Shown: in pieces, positions 26,806 to 36,041 of the stretch | How positions within the stretch are numbered: the stretch's first letter is position 1 | How the letters are laid out: the number at the start of each line of letters is the position of its first letter | Assembly: GCA_014763885.1 (NCBI GenBank) | Contig: JACXUO010000002.1 | Span: forward strand, 1-50,499 | Origin: Campylobacterales bacterium | Lineage (GTDB): Bacteria; Campylobacterota; Campylobacteria; Campylobacterales; Sulfurovaceae | Direction of reading: 5' to 3' | Length of the DNA stretch: 50,499 nt | Made by a program: the position numbers and the translations under genes | The notes under the pieces: model-generated | The model's database searches: none | What the model was told of the DNA's origin: nothing | The model's input: only the letters and a program-made list of their open reading frames with translations

Positions 26806-27627
26806 ATGAAGAAACTAGTCACATTGATCACACTGTTGTGCTTTACGATGGGTGCGTATGCAGTAGATATCGAGCTGAGCGGATCGGTCATTTCGGATAA
26901 CCAGAAAATGATCACCAGCCGTTATATGGGATACGTAAAAAATATGGCAGTCAGTGAAGGAGAGATCGTCAAAAAAGGGCAGCTTCTTTATGAGATAGAT
27001 TCCAAAGAGATCGAAGCGGCAGAAAGTCAGGTTGACCTGGCGATATCACAGGCAAGACTCGCGCTTCAAATGAACAAAAGCCAATACAACAATGTCCTGA
27101 CCAACCTTGCGCGACATCAGAGGCTTTTTGAGAAAAAAATGGTCTCCAAGTACGAACTGGAAACACTGGAGCTTGCAGCAGCAAATCTCAAAGATATGGT
27201 TGAGATTGCAGAGCAGCAGGTGAAGCAGGCAGAAGCGAAAAAAGAAGAGGTGCTTAACCAGTATAAATACCTTAAGATCACTGCACCAAATGACGGTGTC
27301 ATCGTTGACAAGAAGCTGAACGAAGGCGAGATGGCGATTCCGGGGATGCCGGCGGTTGTTTTGACTGATCTCAGCCGTCTGAAAGTGATCGCGGAGATCG
27401 CGGAGACCCAGTTGGTACATATCAAGGTGGGGAAAGAGGTCGATTTGACGATTCCCTCTATCGCATTTACATCACAGGGAAGGATCACTTCGATCATCCC
27501 CAGTTCAAACCCGATGACACATAAGTTCAAGATCAAGATGGAGTTTGATAAAGAGGATGCTTCCGTTTATCCCGGTATGTATACAAAAATTATCATAAAG
27601 TGTGACTGTGATGCAAACCACCAATAA
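26806..27627 (+). CDS. Periplasmic adaptor (membrane fusion) protein of an RND pump
   Basis: Links the inner-membrane pump to the TolC-like channel. The 273-residue protein has a signal peptide (to about 19), a lipoyl half-motif (GYVKNMAVSEGEIVKKGQLLYEID, about 44-67), a long alpha-helical hairpin (about 70-150, rich in Q, A, E, K), the second lipoyl half (YLKITAPNDGVIVDKKLNEGEMA) and a beta-barrel domain ending near KIKMEFDKEDASVYPGMYTKI. It is short: the C-terminal membrane-proximal domain of AcrA-type adaptors is missing and the protein stops after the barrel with CDCDANHQ. It overlaps the next gene, indicating coupled translation. Confidence 0.9.
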   Translation: MKKLVTLITLLCFTMGAYAVDIELSGSVISDNQKMITSRYMGYVKNMAVSEGEIVKKGQLLYEIDSKEIEAAESQVDLAISQARLALQMNKSQYNNVLTNLARHQRLFEKKMVSKYELETLELAAANLKDMVEIAEQQVKQAEAKKEEVLNQYKYLKITAPNDGVIVDKKLNEGEMAIPGMPAVVLTDLSRLKVIAEIAETQLVHIKVGKEVDLTIPSIAFTSQGRITSIIPSSNPMTHKFKIKMEFDKEDASVYPGMYTKIIIKCDCDANHQ

Positions 27628-29227
27628 GAAAGAATATCAAGTAACCGATGTTGCAGGGAAGTTTGCCAAGGGGTTTCTGACAAATCCTTTGACAGCGGTG
27701 TTGGGTGCTTTTTTGATCTTGATGGGGTATCTGGCCCTGAGTATCATGCCGCGTGAAGAGGATCCCCAGATCGCGATCTCCGGCGGTGCGGTGATCGTGC
27801 CGATGCCGGGTGCTTCTCCCACGGAGATCGAAAATGTGATCATCAACCCTTTGGAGCGCAAGCTGAGAGAGGTAAGCGGTATAGAGCATATTCACGGGAT
27901 GGCAATGGACAATGTCGGTGTGGTGAACGTGATGTACTATATCGGGGAGGACAGGGAGGATTCGAACCTCAAGCTCTATGACAAGGTGATGCAGAACATG
28001 GATCAGATGCCAAAAGGAACGATGCAGCCGATCGTCAAACCGTTTGATATCGATATCGATATTCCTATTGTAAGTATCGCCTTTTATCCCAAAGGGGAGA
28101 GTGATATCTCCGAAGTGGAACTTTTCACGATGGTCAGAGAAGTACAGCAAAAGCTCAATTCGGTCAATAATGTCGCAAAGACCACGCTCAAAGGCGCGCG
28201 TAAAGCACAGTACAATATCGAAGTCGATATGGGCAAACTCTCAGCATACCACCTGTCGCTTGGACAGATCATGAAAGCCGTACAGTCAGTGGCAGTCAAT
28301 GTGCCTGAAGTCAAGGGGAGAACACAGCAAAACAGGCTCGTGGTTTTTGGGGTAAAAAATGCGATAGAGAACGTAGAAGATGTGGGCAATGTCATCGTTG
28401 CTCAGTATATGGGATCACCGATCTACCTCCAAGATGTTGCAAAGGTGACAGAAGGGATCGATATCCAGAATTTCCAAACCGCAGAGATACTCTATAAGAA
28501 TGCCAAAGAGGAAAAGCTCGGCGAAGCAAGCAAGCAGGTAACACTTACTGTGGCCAAACTTGCAGGAACCAACGCCGTATTTGTTGCGGATGATGTGATG
28601 GATGTACTGAAATCCTATGAAGCGAGATTTGAAGAAGCGGGTGTCGGCTACTTGGTGACAAGAAACTACGGGACAAGAGCCAATGAGGCCGTCAATGAGT
28701 TGATGCACCACCTGATCATCACGATTGTCATCATTGCCGTGATGCTGGTCTTCGCACTGGGATGGAAAGAATCGATCATCGTTACCTTTACCGTGCCGGC
28801 GATCCTGGCGATCACACTCTTTGTTGCCTATCTGTCGGGACAAACGATCAACCGGATCACGCTTTTTGCCTTCCTGCTTTCGCTGGGGCTTTTGGTGGAT
28901 GCGGCGATCATTGTGATCGAGAACATTCACAGACATCTGCATGCACATGATGTAGAGAGCAAGGAGATGGATGAGCTGCTTATTGAAGCGACCGATGAGA
29001 TCGGCGCACCCACCAATGTGGCGACACTGGCGATCATTATGACGATGGTACCGATGGCATTTGTCGGGGGGATGATGGGATCGTTTATGCAGCCGATCCC
29101 TTACAATGTCCCGGTTGCACTGATCACATCGCTTTTTGTGGCATATGTCTTTACCCCGTACCTGAGTTTGAAGCTGTTGAAAAAACCAACCCATAAACAC
29201 CATCATAAAGAGGAGGCGCACTCATGA
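27611..29227 (+). CDS. RND efflux pump, N-terminal half
   Basis: The first half of an RND (AcrB/CusA-like) proton-driven pump: TM1 (LTAVLGAFLILMGYLALSIM), the first periplasmic porter/docking part (REEDPQIAISGGAVIVPMPGA onward), then TM2-TM6. It stops at the natural midpoint with a cytosolic His/Lys-rich tail (KPTHKHHHKEEAHS). In TM4 the proton-relay site reads GLLVDAAIIVIEN: the first Asp is kept, the second is Ala, as in CusA-type metal pumps and unlike the Asp-Asp of AcrB. I favour ATG 27611 over GTG 27602; neither has a clear ribosome binding site, so coupling to the adaptor gene is likely. Its stop overlaps the start of the second half (ATGA). A normal RND protein carries both halves in about 1040 residues. 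Confidence 0.9.
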   Translation: MQTTNKKEYQVTDVAGKFAKGFLTNPLTAVLGAFLILMGYLALSIMPREEDPQIAISGGAVIVPMPGASPTEIENVIINPLERKLREVSGIEHIHGMAMDNVGVVNVMYYIGEDREDSNLKLYDKVMQNMDQMPKGTMQPIVKPFDIDIDIPIVSIAFYPKGESDISEVELFTMVREVQQKLNSVNNVAKTTLKGARKAQYNIEVDMGKLSAYHLSLGQIMKAVQSVAVNVPEVKGRTQQNRLVVFGVKNAIENVEDVGNVIVAQYMGSPIYLQDVAKVTEGIDIQNFQTAEILYKNAKEEKLGEASKQVTLTVAKLAGTNAVFVADDVMDVLKSYEARFEEAGVGYLVTRNYGTRANEAVNELMHHLIITIVIIAVMLVFALGWKESIIVTFTVPAILAITLFVAYLSGQTINRITLFAFLLSLGLLVDAAIIVIENIHRHLHAHDVESKEMDELLIEATDEIGAPTNVATLAIIMTMVPMAFVGGMMGSFMQPIPYNVPVALITSLFVAYVFTPYLSLKLLKKPTHKHHHKEEAHS

Positions 29228-30951
29228 AAAAACTGGAAAATTTCATCTATGGCATCCTCGATGAGAAGAAAAAGAAGAAACTTGTTGTGATCCTGACCGC
29301 TGTGGCATTTTTTGGTTCGCTATTGATGTTTCCTACAAAAATGGTACTGGCGAAGATGCTTCCCGGCAAAAGTGACAATACCTTCTCGATCTATATCGAT
29401 ACACCTACAGGTTCTTCGATCGAAGAGACAAAAAAGGTCAGCTCCTGTGTGATCGATTTCCTGAAAAAAGAGGAAGAGATCATGCATATAGAGCTCTTTC
29501 TGGGCCAGGGGATCCCCCTGGATTATGCAGGACTTGTCAAGGGTACGAGTATGAAACAGACGGAAAACGTTGCTGAGATTTCGGTCAATCTTACCGATAA
29601 GCATCACCGTGAGGAACCTTCGTTCCTGATGGTGCAGCGTCTGCGTCCTGTCATCAAAGATGCCTGTCTTCCATTGGTCGAAGAGACCAATATCAAGTTT
29701 ATCGAGCAGCCGGCAGGCCCCCCGACGATGGCTTCGGTGGTTGTAGAAGTGCATGGAGACAACCTTGAGAAGATCAGAAAGCTGGCATTGGAAACCTCTG
29801 CGATCCTGGAGCAGACCGAGGGACTGGTGGATGTGGATGTGATGGCGGATGAGATTTTTGACAAATATGAGCTGATTCCCGATAAAGAGAAGATCGCGCG
29901 TTCCGGACTGAGCGTAGAGCAGGTCAACAATATTCTCTACCTTGCATTTGAAGGGATGGTGGTCGCGCATAAAAACTCGAAGAATGTTTCCGATCAGATA
30001 CCTATCTTCCTGGTACTGGAAAAAGAGAGCAAGAAGCTCTTTTCGAAAGGTGAAAATGCGCTCAGAAGCAAACTCTCTTCACTGAACCTGATGAACATGC
30101 AGGGCATGATGGTGCCTTTGAGTGAAGTGGTGCAGATCAAAAAAGTGAAATCCAATCCGATGATCATGCATAAGAACCTGAGCCGTATGATCAATGTTTT
30201 GGCAGAGACAGATATGGTTTCCCAGGTCTATCCGCTGCTTGATGCGAGAGGGCAGATGATGGAGTACTTTGAGAAGGAGTATATCGTTGAAAAAGAGCCG
30301 GGTATCAGTACCTATATGTTCGATCTGCATCTGACAGACAGGGAAACGGGAGAGAAGTTCCTGCTCCGCTGGGACGGGGAGATGAAGGTGACGCTGGATA
30401 CCTTCAGGGATCTTGGGGGCGCATTTATCGCTGCATTGGTCTTGATCTTCCTGTTGCTGGTTGTTTACTACAAGAGTTTTGTACTCAGCGGTATCATCCT
30501 GCTTGGTTCTTTCCTCTCCCTCATCGGGGTGATCGTAGGGCACTGGGTGGCGAACTGGTTTACCAGTGAGACCTTCTTCCTCACGGCAACCTCGCTGATC
30601 GGCTTTATCGCACTGATGGGGATCAGCTCAAGAAACTCGCTCCTGCTGATCGATTTTGCCAAGTCACTGATGGAGTGCCAGGGGATGCCGAAGCGCAGAG
30701 CGATCGCAGTCGCCACGGCAACGAGGGCGAAGCCTATCGCACTGACGGCAGTGGCGATCATCCTCGGGTCGGCACTGCTTGCCAGCGACCCTGTTTTTGG
30801 CGGGCTGGGAGTGGCACTGATCTCCGGTACGGTCGCTGCGGTATTTGTCTCGCTTCTCTTTGTCCCGATCCTTATGGACAATGCCAAGGCGATGGATTTT
30901 GAGAACGGCACGTGTGATATCGAGCATCAAAATATCTCGATTACAAAATAA
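29224..30951 (+). CDS. RND efflux pump, C-terminal half
   Basis: The second half of the split pump (575 residues): TM7 (LVVILTAVAFFGSLLMFPT), the second periplasmic part (from MLPGKSDNTFSIYIDTPTGSS), then TM8-TM12. It has its own ribosome binding site (AGAGGAGG) and starts inside the stop of the first half, so this is a real gene split and not a recent frameshift. In TM10, ALMGISSRNSLLLIDFAKSL aligns with the AcrB SAKNAILIVEF segment; the relay Lys is Arg here. A large periplasmic loop with ERPxxxxIxx-like porter motifs (EQPAGPPTMASVVVEV) is present. A hairpin (30971-30990) ends the operon. Confidence 0.92.
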   Translation: MKKLENFIYGILDEKKKKKLVVILTAVAFFGSLLMFPTKMVLAKMLPGKSDNTFSIYIDTPTGSSIEETKKVSSCVIDFLKKEEEIMHIELFLGQGIPLDYAGLVKGTSMKQTENVAEISVNLTDKHHREEPSFLMVQRLRPVIKDACLPLVEETNIKFIEQPAGPPTMASVVVEVHGDNLEKIRKLALETSAILEQTEGLVDVDVMADEIFDKYELIPDKEKIARSGLSVEQVNNILYLAFEGMVVAHKNSKNVSDQIPIFLVLEKESKKLFSKGENALRSKLSSLNLMNMQGMMVPLSEVVQIKKVKSNPMIMHKNLSRMINVLAETDMVSQVYPLLDARGQMMEYFEKEYIVEKEPGISTYMFDLHLTDRETGEKFLLRWDGEMKVTLDTFRDLGGAFIAALVLIFLLLVVYYKSFVLSGIILLGSFLSLIGVIVGHWVANWFTSETFFLTATSLIGFIALMGISSRNSLLLIDFAKSLMECQGMPKRRAIAVATATRAKPIALTAVAIILGSALLASDPVFGGLGVALISGTVAAVFVSLLFVPILMDNAKAMDFENGTCDIEHQNISITK

Positions 30952-30970
30952 CGCTGCCAAATCAACCTTC

Positions 30971-31000
30971 TTCCCACACCTCTGTGGGAACCCTTCTCAC
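30971..31000 (+). terminator. Terminator of the efflux operon
   Basis: TTCCCACA-CCTC-TGTGGGAA is a perfect 8-bp stem 20 bases after the RND stop, followed by CCCTTCTCACT. Confidence 0.65.
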
Positions 31001-31027
31001 TACCTTATTTATTAACCAACGATTGGG

Positions 31028-31033
31028 TATAAT
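31028..31033 (+). promoter_or_regulatory. -10 box (TATAAT) of efp
   Basis: Perfect TATAAT 32 bases before the efp start codon. Confidence 0.55.
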
Positions 31034-31064
31034 TTGCTTAATTATTTTATTTTGAGGAGCTAGT

Positions 31065-31631
31065 ATGGCTACAATCGGTATGGGTGATATTAAAAAGGGT
31101 ATAAGACTTGAGGTTGATGGCAACCCTTACAGAGTAATCGAGTTTCAACATGTAAAGCCGGGTAAGGGTGCAGCGTTTGTAAGAGTGAAGATCAAAAACC
31201 TTCAAACTGGCAAGGTGATTGAAAAAACAATACATGCAGGAGACAAGTTCGAAGTTCCTGAACTTCAGCAGAAGACAATGCAGTACCTCTACGATGACGG
31301 TGAGTTCCTTCAGTTTATGGATACGGAGACCTTTGAACAGATCGGTCTGACGCATGAGCAGGTAGGCAAAGACACCTTTGATTTTATGATCGACGGTATG
31401 GAAGCAGAAATACTTTTCCACAACGGGAAAGCGATCTCTGTGGAGATTCCTCAGACAGTAGTCCTCAAAATCGTAGAGACTCCGCCGAACTTCAAAGGTG
31501 ACTCGCAGGGTGGTAAAAAGCCTGCGACACTGGAGAGTGGTGCGGTGGTACAGGTCCCGTTCCATATCCTTGAGGGTGAGATGATCAAGGTAGATACAGT
31601 AGAAGGTAAATACCTCGAAAAAGCAAAATGA
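31065..31631 (+). CDS. efp: Elongation factor P
   Basis: Rescues ribosomes stalled on consecutive prolines. The 188-residue protein has the three beta-barrel domains. The loop [14 protein letters not shown] carries the Lys that is beta-lysylated in organisms with EpmA/EpmB; whether this organism modifies it cannot be told here. The C-terminal signature region reads [26 protein letters not shown] supports the start. Monocistronic, with its own promoter and terminator. Confidence 0.97.
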   Translation: MATIGMGDIKKGIRLEVDGNPYRVIEFQHVKPGKGAAFVRVKIKNLQTGKVIEKTIHAGDKFEVPELQQKTMQYLYDDGEFLQFMDTETFEQIGLTHEQVGKDTFDFMIDGMEAEILFHNGKAISVEIPQTVVLKIVETPPNFKGDSQGGKKPATLESGAVVQVPFHILEGEMIKVDTVEGKYLEKAK

Positions 31632-31636
31632 TTTTT

Positions 31637-31672
31637 GACCGGGATTTCCCGGTCTTCACTCCTTTTTCCCTC
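31637..31672 (+). terminator. Terminator of efp
   Basis: GACCGGG-ATTT-CCCGGTC begins six bases after the stop and is followed by TTCACTCCTTTTTCC. Confidence 0.8.
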
Positions 31673-31748
31673 TCTGCAAAAACTTCACAACATATTAAAA
31701 TTTTTCTTTCTCCTCTCTGCCATTTAGCATTTATTGATCTTATATCGT

Positions 31749-31754
31749 TATAAT
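31749..31754 (+). promoter_or_regulatory. -10 box (TATAAT) of the DJ-1/PfpI gene
   Basis: Perfect TATAAT 31 bases before the start codon; AAAGGAGA lies between. Confidence 0.55.
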
Positions 31755-31784
31755 CAATAGAGTTATACAGATAAAGGAGAACAG

Positions 31785-32336
31785 ATGGCAAGAGTAGTAT
31801 TACCCCTGGCAGAAGGATTTGAGGAGCTTGAGGCGGTTGCCCTGATCGATGTGATGCGTCGCGGAGGGGTTGATGTACGTATCGCATATGTCGGTGACTC
31901 ACCGCTTGTTCTGGGTGCGAACGGCATTACTATTGAAGCGGATAACTCGATCAACAATATCAAAGCGGATGAGTTTGATATGATGGTGCTACCCGGAGGA
32001 TGGGGCGGTACCTACGGGTTGGCGGAGAATGAAAAAGTGATCTCTCTGCTCCAGGAATTTAAAGCAAACAAGATTGTAGGTGCGATGTGTGCTGCCCCCT
32101 ATGTACTGAAAAAAGCGGGTGTTTTGGGAAATGACTATACCTGTTATCCTGGAGCCAAAGAGGAGATCGACCATCCGGGATACAGAGAAGATAGCAAAGT
32201 GGTTGTTGACGACAACGTGATGACTTCACAGGGGCCGGGAACCGCTGTCTGTTTCGGACTTGCGATCCTTGAGAGACTGGTGGGTGTGCAGTCGATGCAG
32301 AAAGTAAAAGAAGGGATGTTGCTCGATTATTGTTAG
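31785..32336 (+). CDS. DJ-1/PfpI family protein (YajL-like)
   Basis: A 183-residue protein of the DJ-1 superfamily with the nucleophile elbow GAMCAAP (Cys102) and the supporting Glu14 in EGFEELEA. This pair makes the reactive, easily oxidised thiolate seen in YajL and human DJ-1. PGGWGGTYGLA and TSQGPGTAVCFGLAILE are other family stretches. Roles reported for relatives include oxidative-stress protection and glyoxalase-type activity; the precise role here is open. It lies directly upstream of dnaE with a 60-base gap, in an uninterrupted co-directional run. Confidence 0.92.
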   Translation: MARVVLPLAEGFEELEAVALIDVMRRGGVDVRIAYVGDSPLVLGANGITIEADNSINNIKADEFDMMVLPGGWGGTYGLAENEKVISLLQEFKANKIVGAMCAAPYVLKKAGVLGNDYTCYPGAKEEIDHPGYREDSKVVVDDNVMTSQGPGTAVCFGLAILERLVGVQSMQKVKEGMLLDYC

Positions 32337-32396
32337 AGTGAGTGCGTGATTTAAAGGAGATTTACCTAAAATACGCACTAAGAAACAGAAAGGTAG

Positions 32397-35300
32397 ATGA
32401 TGTCAGAAGAACCGAAAAACAAGCCAAAATATACCCATTTACACCTCCATACCGAGTATTCGCTGCTTGATGGGGCCAACAAGATCAAAGCGTTGGCCAA
32501 GAAGGTGAAAGAGCTGGGTATGAATTCGGTCGCGATGACCGATCACGGGAATATGTTCGGTACGATCGACTTCTATAATACGATGAGAAAAGAGGGGATC
32601 AAGCCGATCATCGGGATGGAGGCCTATGTCCATAATCAGCCGGATATCGATGACAAGAGTATACGCCAGCGTTTTCACCTCTGTCTCTATGCCAAAAATG
32701 AAGTGGGATACAAGAACCTGATGTATCTCAGCTCCCAGGCGTATCTGAACGGATTCTACTACTACCCCCGTATCAACTGGGATCTGCTCAAAGAGCATGC
32801 CGAGGGACTGGTCTGTAGCTCTGCCTGCCTTCAGGGTGAGGTGAACTGGCACCTGAACCTCTCCGATCGTAACGTAAAGTTCGGGGCTAAAGGGTATGAA
32901 GAGGCGAAACGTGTCGCACTGAAGTATAAAGAGGTCTTTGGGGATGATTTCTACCTGGAGATCATGAGGCATGGTATCGGTGACCAGTACAATATCGACA
33001 AACAGATCATTCAGCTCTCACAAGAGACGGGGATTAAGATCGTCGCTACGAACGATACCCACTATACCAATCCACAAGATGCAGATGCACACGAAGCCTT
33101 CATGTGTATTGCAATGAACAAACTCTATGATGACCCCAACCGTATGCGTCACTCGGTTCATGAGTTCTACGTCAAGTCTCCCCAGGAGATGGCGAGGCTT
33201 TTTGCCGATATCCCTGAAGCACTGGAAAATACACAGGAGATCGCAGAAAAGTGCAATCTTGAGATCAAGCTGGGGAACCCGACACCGCCGAACTTCAAGT
33301 TTGCAAGGGAGAAAGCGGCGCTGATCGGTCTGGAACTGCCTGAACCCGATGAAGAGTACTCTTTGGCAAACGATACGGCACTCTTTATCGAAGAGTCCAG
33401 ACGGGGACTGGAAGAGCGTCTTAAGATCGTTGACCCCTCCAAGCATCGGGAGTATCGGGAGAGACTGGAGACCGAAATAGAGATCATTTCCAATATGAAG
33501 TTCCCGGGATATATGCTGATCGTATGGGAATTCGTGGATGCTGCGAAGAAGATGGGTATCCCTGTAGGACCGGGACGTGGGTCTGCTGCGGGGTCACTGG
33601 TAGCCTATGCTTTGCGCATCACCGATATCGATCCAATGCCTTACGGACTGCTCTTCGAGAGGTTCCTCAACCCGGAACGTGTATCGATGCCGGATATCGA
33701 TATGGACTTCTGCCAGGCACGACGTCAGGAGATACTTGACTATGTGATCGAAAAATACGGGCGTGTGAACGTTGCCCAGATCATTACTTTTGGTAAACTG
33801 CTTGCCAAAGGGGTGATCCGTGATGTCGCGCGGGTACTGGATATGCCTTATGCCAAAGCCGATGCGATGGCGAAGCTGATCCCCGATGAACTCGGGATAG
33901 ACCTGAGAAGTTCGTATGAAAAAGAGCCCAAGATCAAGGAGCTTCTGGAGAGTGACCCTCTGGCTGCGCGTACCTGGGAGTATGCACTGGCGCTTGAAGG
34001 ACTGAACCGCAATGCCGGAACCCATGCCGCCGGTGTCGTTATCTCGAATGAGCCGCTCTGGAAAAAGACACCGCTCTTCAAGCCTTCCGGGCTCAATACA
34101 CTTGCTACACAGTACAGCGGCAAATATGTAGAAGATGTGGACCTGATCAAGTTCGACTTCCTCGGTCTTAAGACACTCACAGTCGTTGAAGAGGCCAACA
34201 AACTGGTTGAAAAAAGGCATGGAAAGCGTATAGACTTTGTCAAAGAGGATATCAATGACAAAGGTGTCTATGAGTATATCTCGACAGGCGAGACACTGGG
34301 ACTTTTCCAGATCGAATCTGCCGGAATGCAGGATCTTGCCAAAAAACTCAAGCCATCGGGTTTTGAAGATGTCATTGCGATGCTTGCGCTCTATCGTCCG
34401 GGACCGATGGAGTCCGGGATGCTTGATGATTTTGTAGAACGTAAACACGGACGTGCAGAGATCACCTATATGTTCCCTGAGCTTGAACCGATCCTCAAAC
34501 CGACCTACGGTGTCATTGTCTATCAGGAACAGGTTATGCAGATCGTACAGACGATCGGTGGATTCAGTCTTGGTGGTGCAGACCTTGTCCGTCGTGCGAT
34601 GGGAAAAAAGATCAAAGAGGAGATGGATAAGCTCAAAGAGCAGTTTGCAGAAGGGGCATCGGAAAAAGGTTTTGACCGTGCCAAGGCTGAAGAGCTCTTC
34701 GATCTGATCGTGAAGTTTGCCGGGTATGGATTTAACAAGTCCCACTCTGCAGCCTATGCCTTGATCACGTTCTATACTTCATTCCTGAAGCGTTACTATC
34801 CTACGGAGTTCATGGCAGCGATCCTGACACTGGAGAAGAACAACACCGACAAGGTCGTGAAGTATGTGGATGAGCTCAAACGTATGGGGATCGATCTCTT
34901 GCCGCCGGATGTCAACCGTTCGGGATTGGTTTTCGAAGCCCAGAGTGTCGAAGGAAGAGAAACCGTCATGTTCGGCATGGGTGCGATCAAAGGGGCAGGG
35001 GATATTGCGATCAAATCGATCCTTGAAGCCCGTAAAAAGGGCGAATTCAGGGATCTGAGCGATTTTGTCTCCCGTATCGACTCCACCAAAGTCAACAAAA
35101 AAGTGATCGAGTCCCTAATCAAGGCGGGGGCGTTGGACTGTTTCGGTTATTCGCGCCATGCGATGCTTTCTCAGATAGAAGAGATGATAGAAGCGGCGAA
35201 GAAAGCCGCTGATGCGAAGAAAATGGCAGAAAATTCGCTTTTTGGTGCCGGGGAAGAGATGACGGCGGTGACATTGACGCTTTCGCACATGTCGGAGTTT

Positions 35301-35975
35301 GATCCCCTGGAGATACTGGAGATGGAGAAAGCTTCCCTTGGATTTTACGTATCCGGACATCCCCTGGACAAGTTCCGTGAAACACTGGACGGCATCAGCT
35401 ATACACTCAGTTCTGAGATAGAAGATCTTGCCGACGGTTCGGAAGCACTTCTGATCGGAAAAATCGAAGGAATCACGGAAAAGATCAGTAAAAAAGGTAA
35501 CAAGTTCGGCATTGCCAATGTGATGGACCTGCATGGGAATATCGAGTTGATGCTTTTTGAAAAGAGGCTGAAAGAACTTGAAGAGGATTTTGATCTGACC
35601 AAGCCGATCGCTTTCAAGGTAAAGATCACCAAAGATGGTGAATTTACCCGTATGAATATAGTGAAAATCGAATCTCTGAAAGATGCCAAAAAAGAGAAAA
35701 TCAAAGTCAAAAAAGAGGAAAAACATGTGGAGGAGCCGGAACAACCGCCGCTTATCCTGGCGCTCAACCTGATGCCGGACCCAAAAATCGCAGAAGAGTT
35801 GATGTGTCTGGCTGAAAAATATCCGGGCAAACGCCCCCTTGAGCTTCATATCAAATCGAAACTTGCGGATGTCGTGATCGAGAGCAAGATGAAAGTCAGT
35901 GAACTGATCCTGGAGGAGGCAAAAGAGCTGGGTGTCTATCTGGAAGAGCCACTGCTGGTTGATGATAGTGCCTGA
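32397..35975 (+). CDS. dnaE: DNA polymerase III alpha subunit
   Basis: The replicative polymerase, 1192 residues. The N-terminal PHP domain starts with HLHTEYSLLDG (about 16-26) and contains MTDHGNM. The polymerase core carries the catalytic Asp pair in MPDIDMDFC (about 440), GPGRGSAAGSLVAY, and YQEQVM. C-terminal helix-hairpin-helix and OB-fold domains follow (IGKIEGITEKISKKGNKFGIA). A Lys/Glu-rich linker (about 1095-1115) separates the OB fold from the tail. It is of DnaE1 type and size. ATG 32397 and 32400 are both possible starts. Confidence 0.97.
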   Translation: MMSEEPKNKPKYTHLHLHTEYSLLDGANKIKALAKKVKELGMNSVAMTDHGNMFGTIDFYNTMRKEGIKPIIGMEAYVHNQPDIDDKSIRQRFHLCLYAKNEVGYKNLMYLSSQAYLNGFYYYPRINWDLLKEHAEGLVCSSACLQGEVNWHLNLSDRNVKFGAKGYEEAKRVALKYKEVFGDDFYLEIMRHGIGDQYNIDKQIIQLSQETGIKIVATNDTHYTNPQDADAHEAFMCIAMNKLYDDPNRMRHSVHEFYVKSPQEMARLFADIPEALENTQEIAEKCNLEIKLGNPTPPNFKFAREKAALIGLELPEPDEEYSLANDTALFIEESRRGLEERLKIVDPSKHREYRERLETEIEIISNMKFPGYMLIVWEFVDAAKKMGIPVGPGRGSAAGSLVAYALRITDIDPMPYGLLFERFLNPERVSMPDIDMDFCQARRQEILDYVIEKYGRVNVAQIITFGKLLAKGVIRDVARVLDMPYAKADAMAKLIPDELGIDLRSSYEKEPKIKELLESDPLAARTWEYALALEGLNRNAGTHAAGVVISNEPLWKKTPLFKPSGLNTLATQYSGKYVEDVDLIKFDFLGLKTLTVVEEANKLVEKRHGKRIDFVKEDINDKGVYEYISTGETLGLFQIESAGMQDLAKKLKPSGFEDVIAMLALYRPGPMESGMLDDFVERKHGRAEITYMFPELEPILKPTYGVIVYQEQVMQIVQTIGGFSLGGADLVRRAMGKKIKEEMDKLKEQFAEGASEKGFDRAKAEELFDLIVKFAGYGFNKSHSAAYALITFYTSFLKRYYPTEFMAAILTLEKNNTDKVVKYVDELKRMGIDLLPPDVNRSGLVFEAQSVEGRETVMFGMGAIKGAGDIAIKSILEARKKGEFRDLSDFVSRIDSTKVNKKVIESLIKAGALDCFGYSRHAMLSQIEEMIEAAKKAADAKKMAENSLFGAGEEMTAVTLTLSHMSEFDPLEILEMEKASLGFYVSGHPLDKFRETLDGISYTLSSEIEDLADGSEALLIGKIEGITEKISKKGNKFGIANVMDLHGNIELMLFEKRLKELEEDFDLTKPIAFKVKITKDGEFTRMNIVKIESLKDAKKEKIKVKKEEKHVEEPEQPPLILALNLMPDPKIAEELMCLAEKYPGKRPLELHIKSKLADVVIESKMKVSELILEEAKELGVYLEEPLLVDDSA

Positions 35976-36041
35976 GAAATCTGGCTGCAGCACTGACGCC
36001 GCTGCGGGTCTGGTTGAGTGAAAGTATAAAAGGAGAAGAGG

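Noticed and set aside
29210-29235. Sequencing frameshift as the explanation for two RND halves
   Set aside because: The second half has its own AGAGGAGG and a basic start before TM7, and the first half ends in a natural His/Lys-rich tail, so a genuine split is more likely. Raw reads would settle it.
33594-34745. A 383-codon minus-strand frame inside dnaE
   Set aside because: Long only because of dnaE codon use; dnaE motifs are intact across the region.
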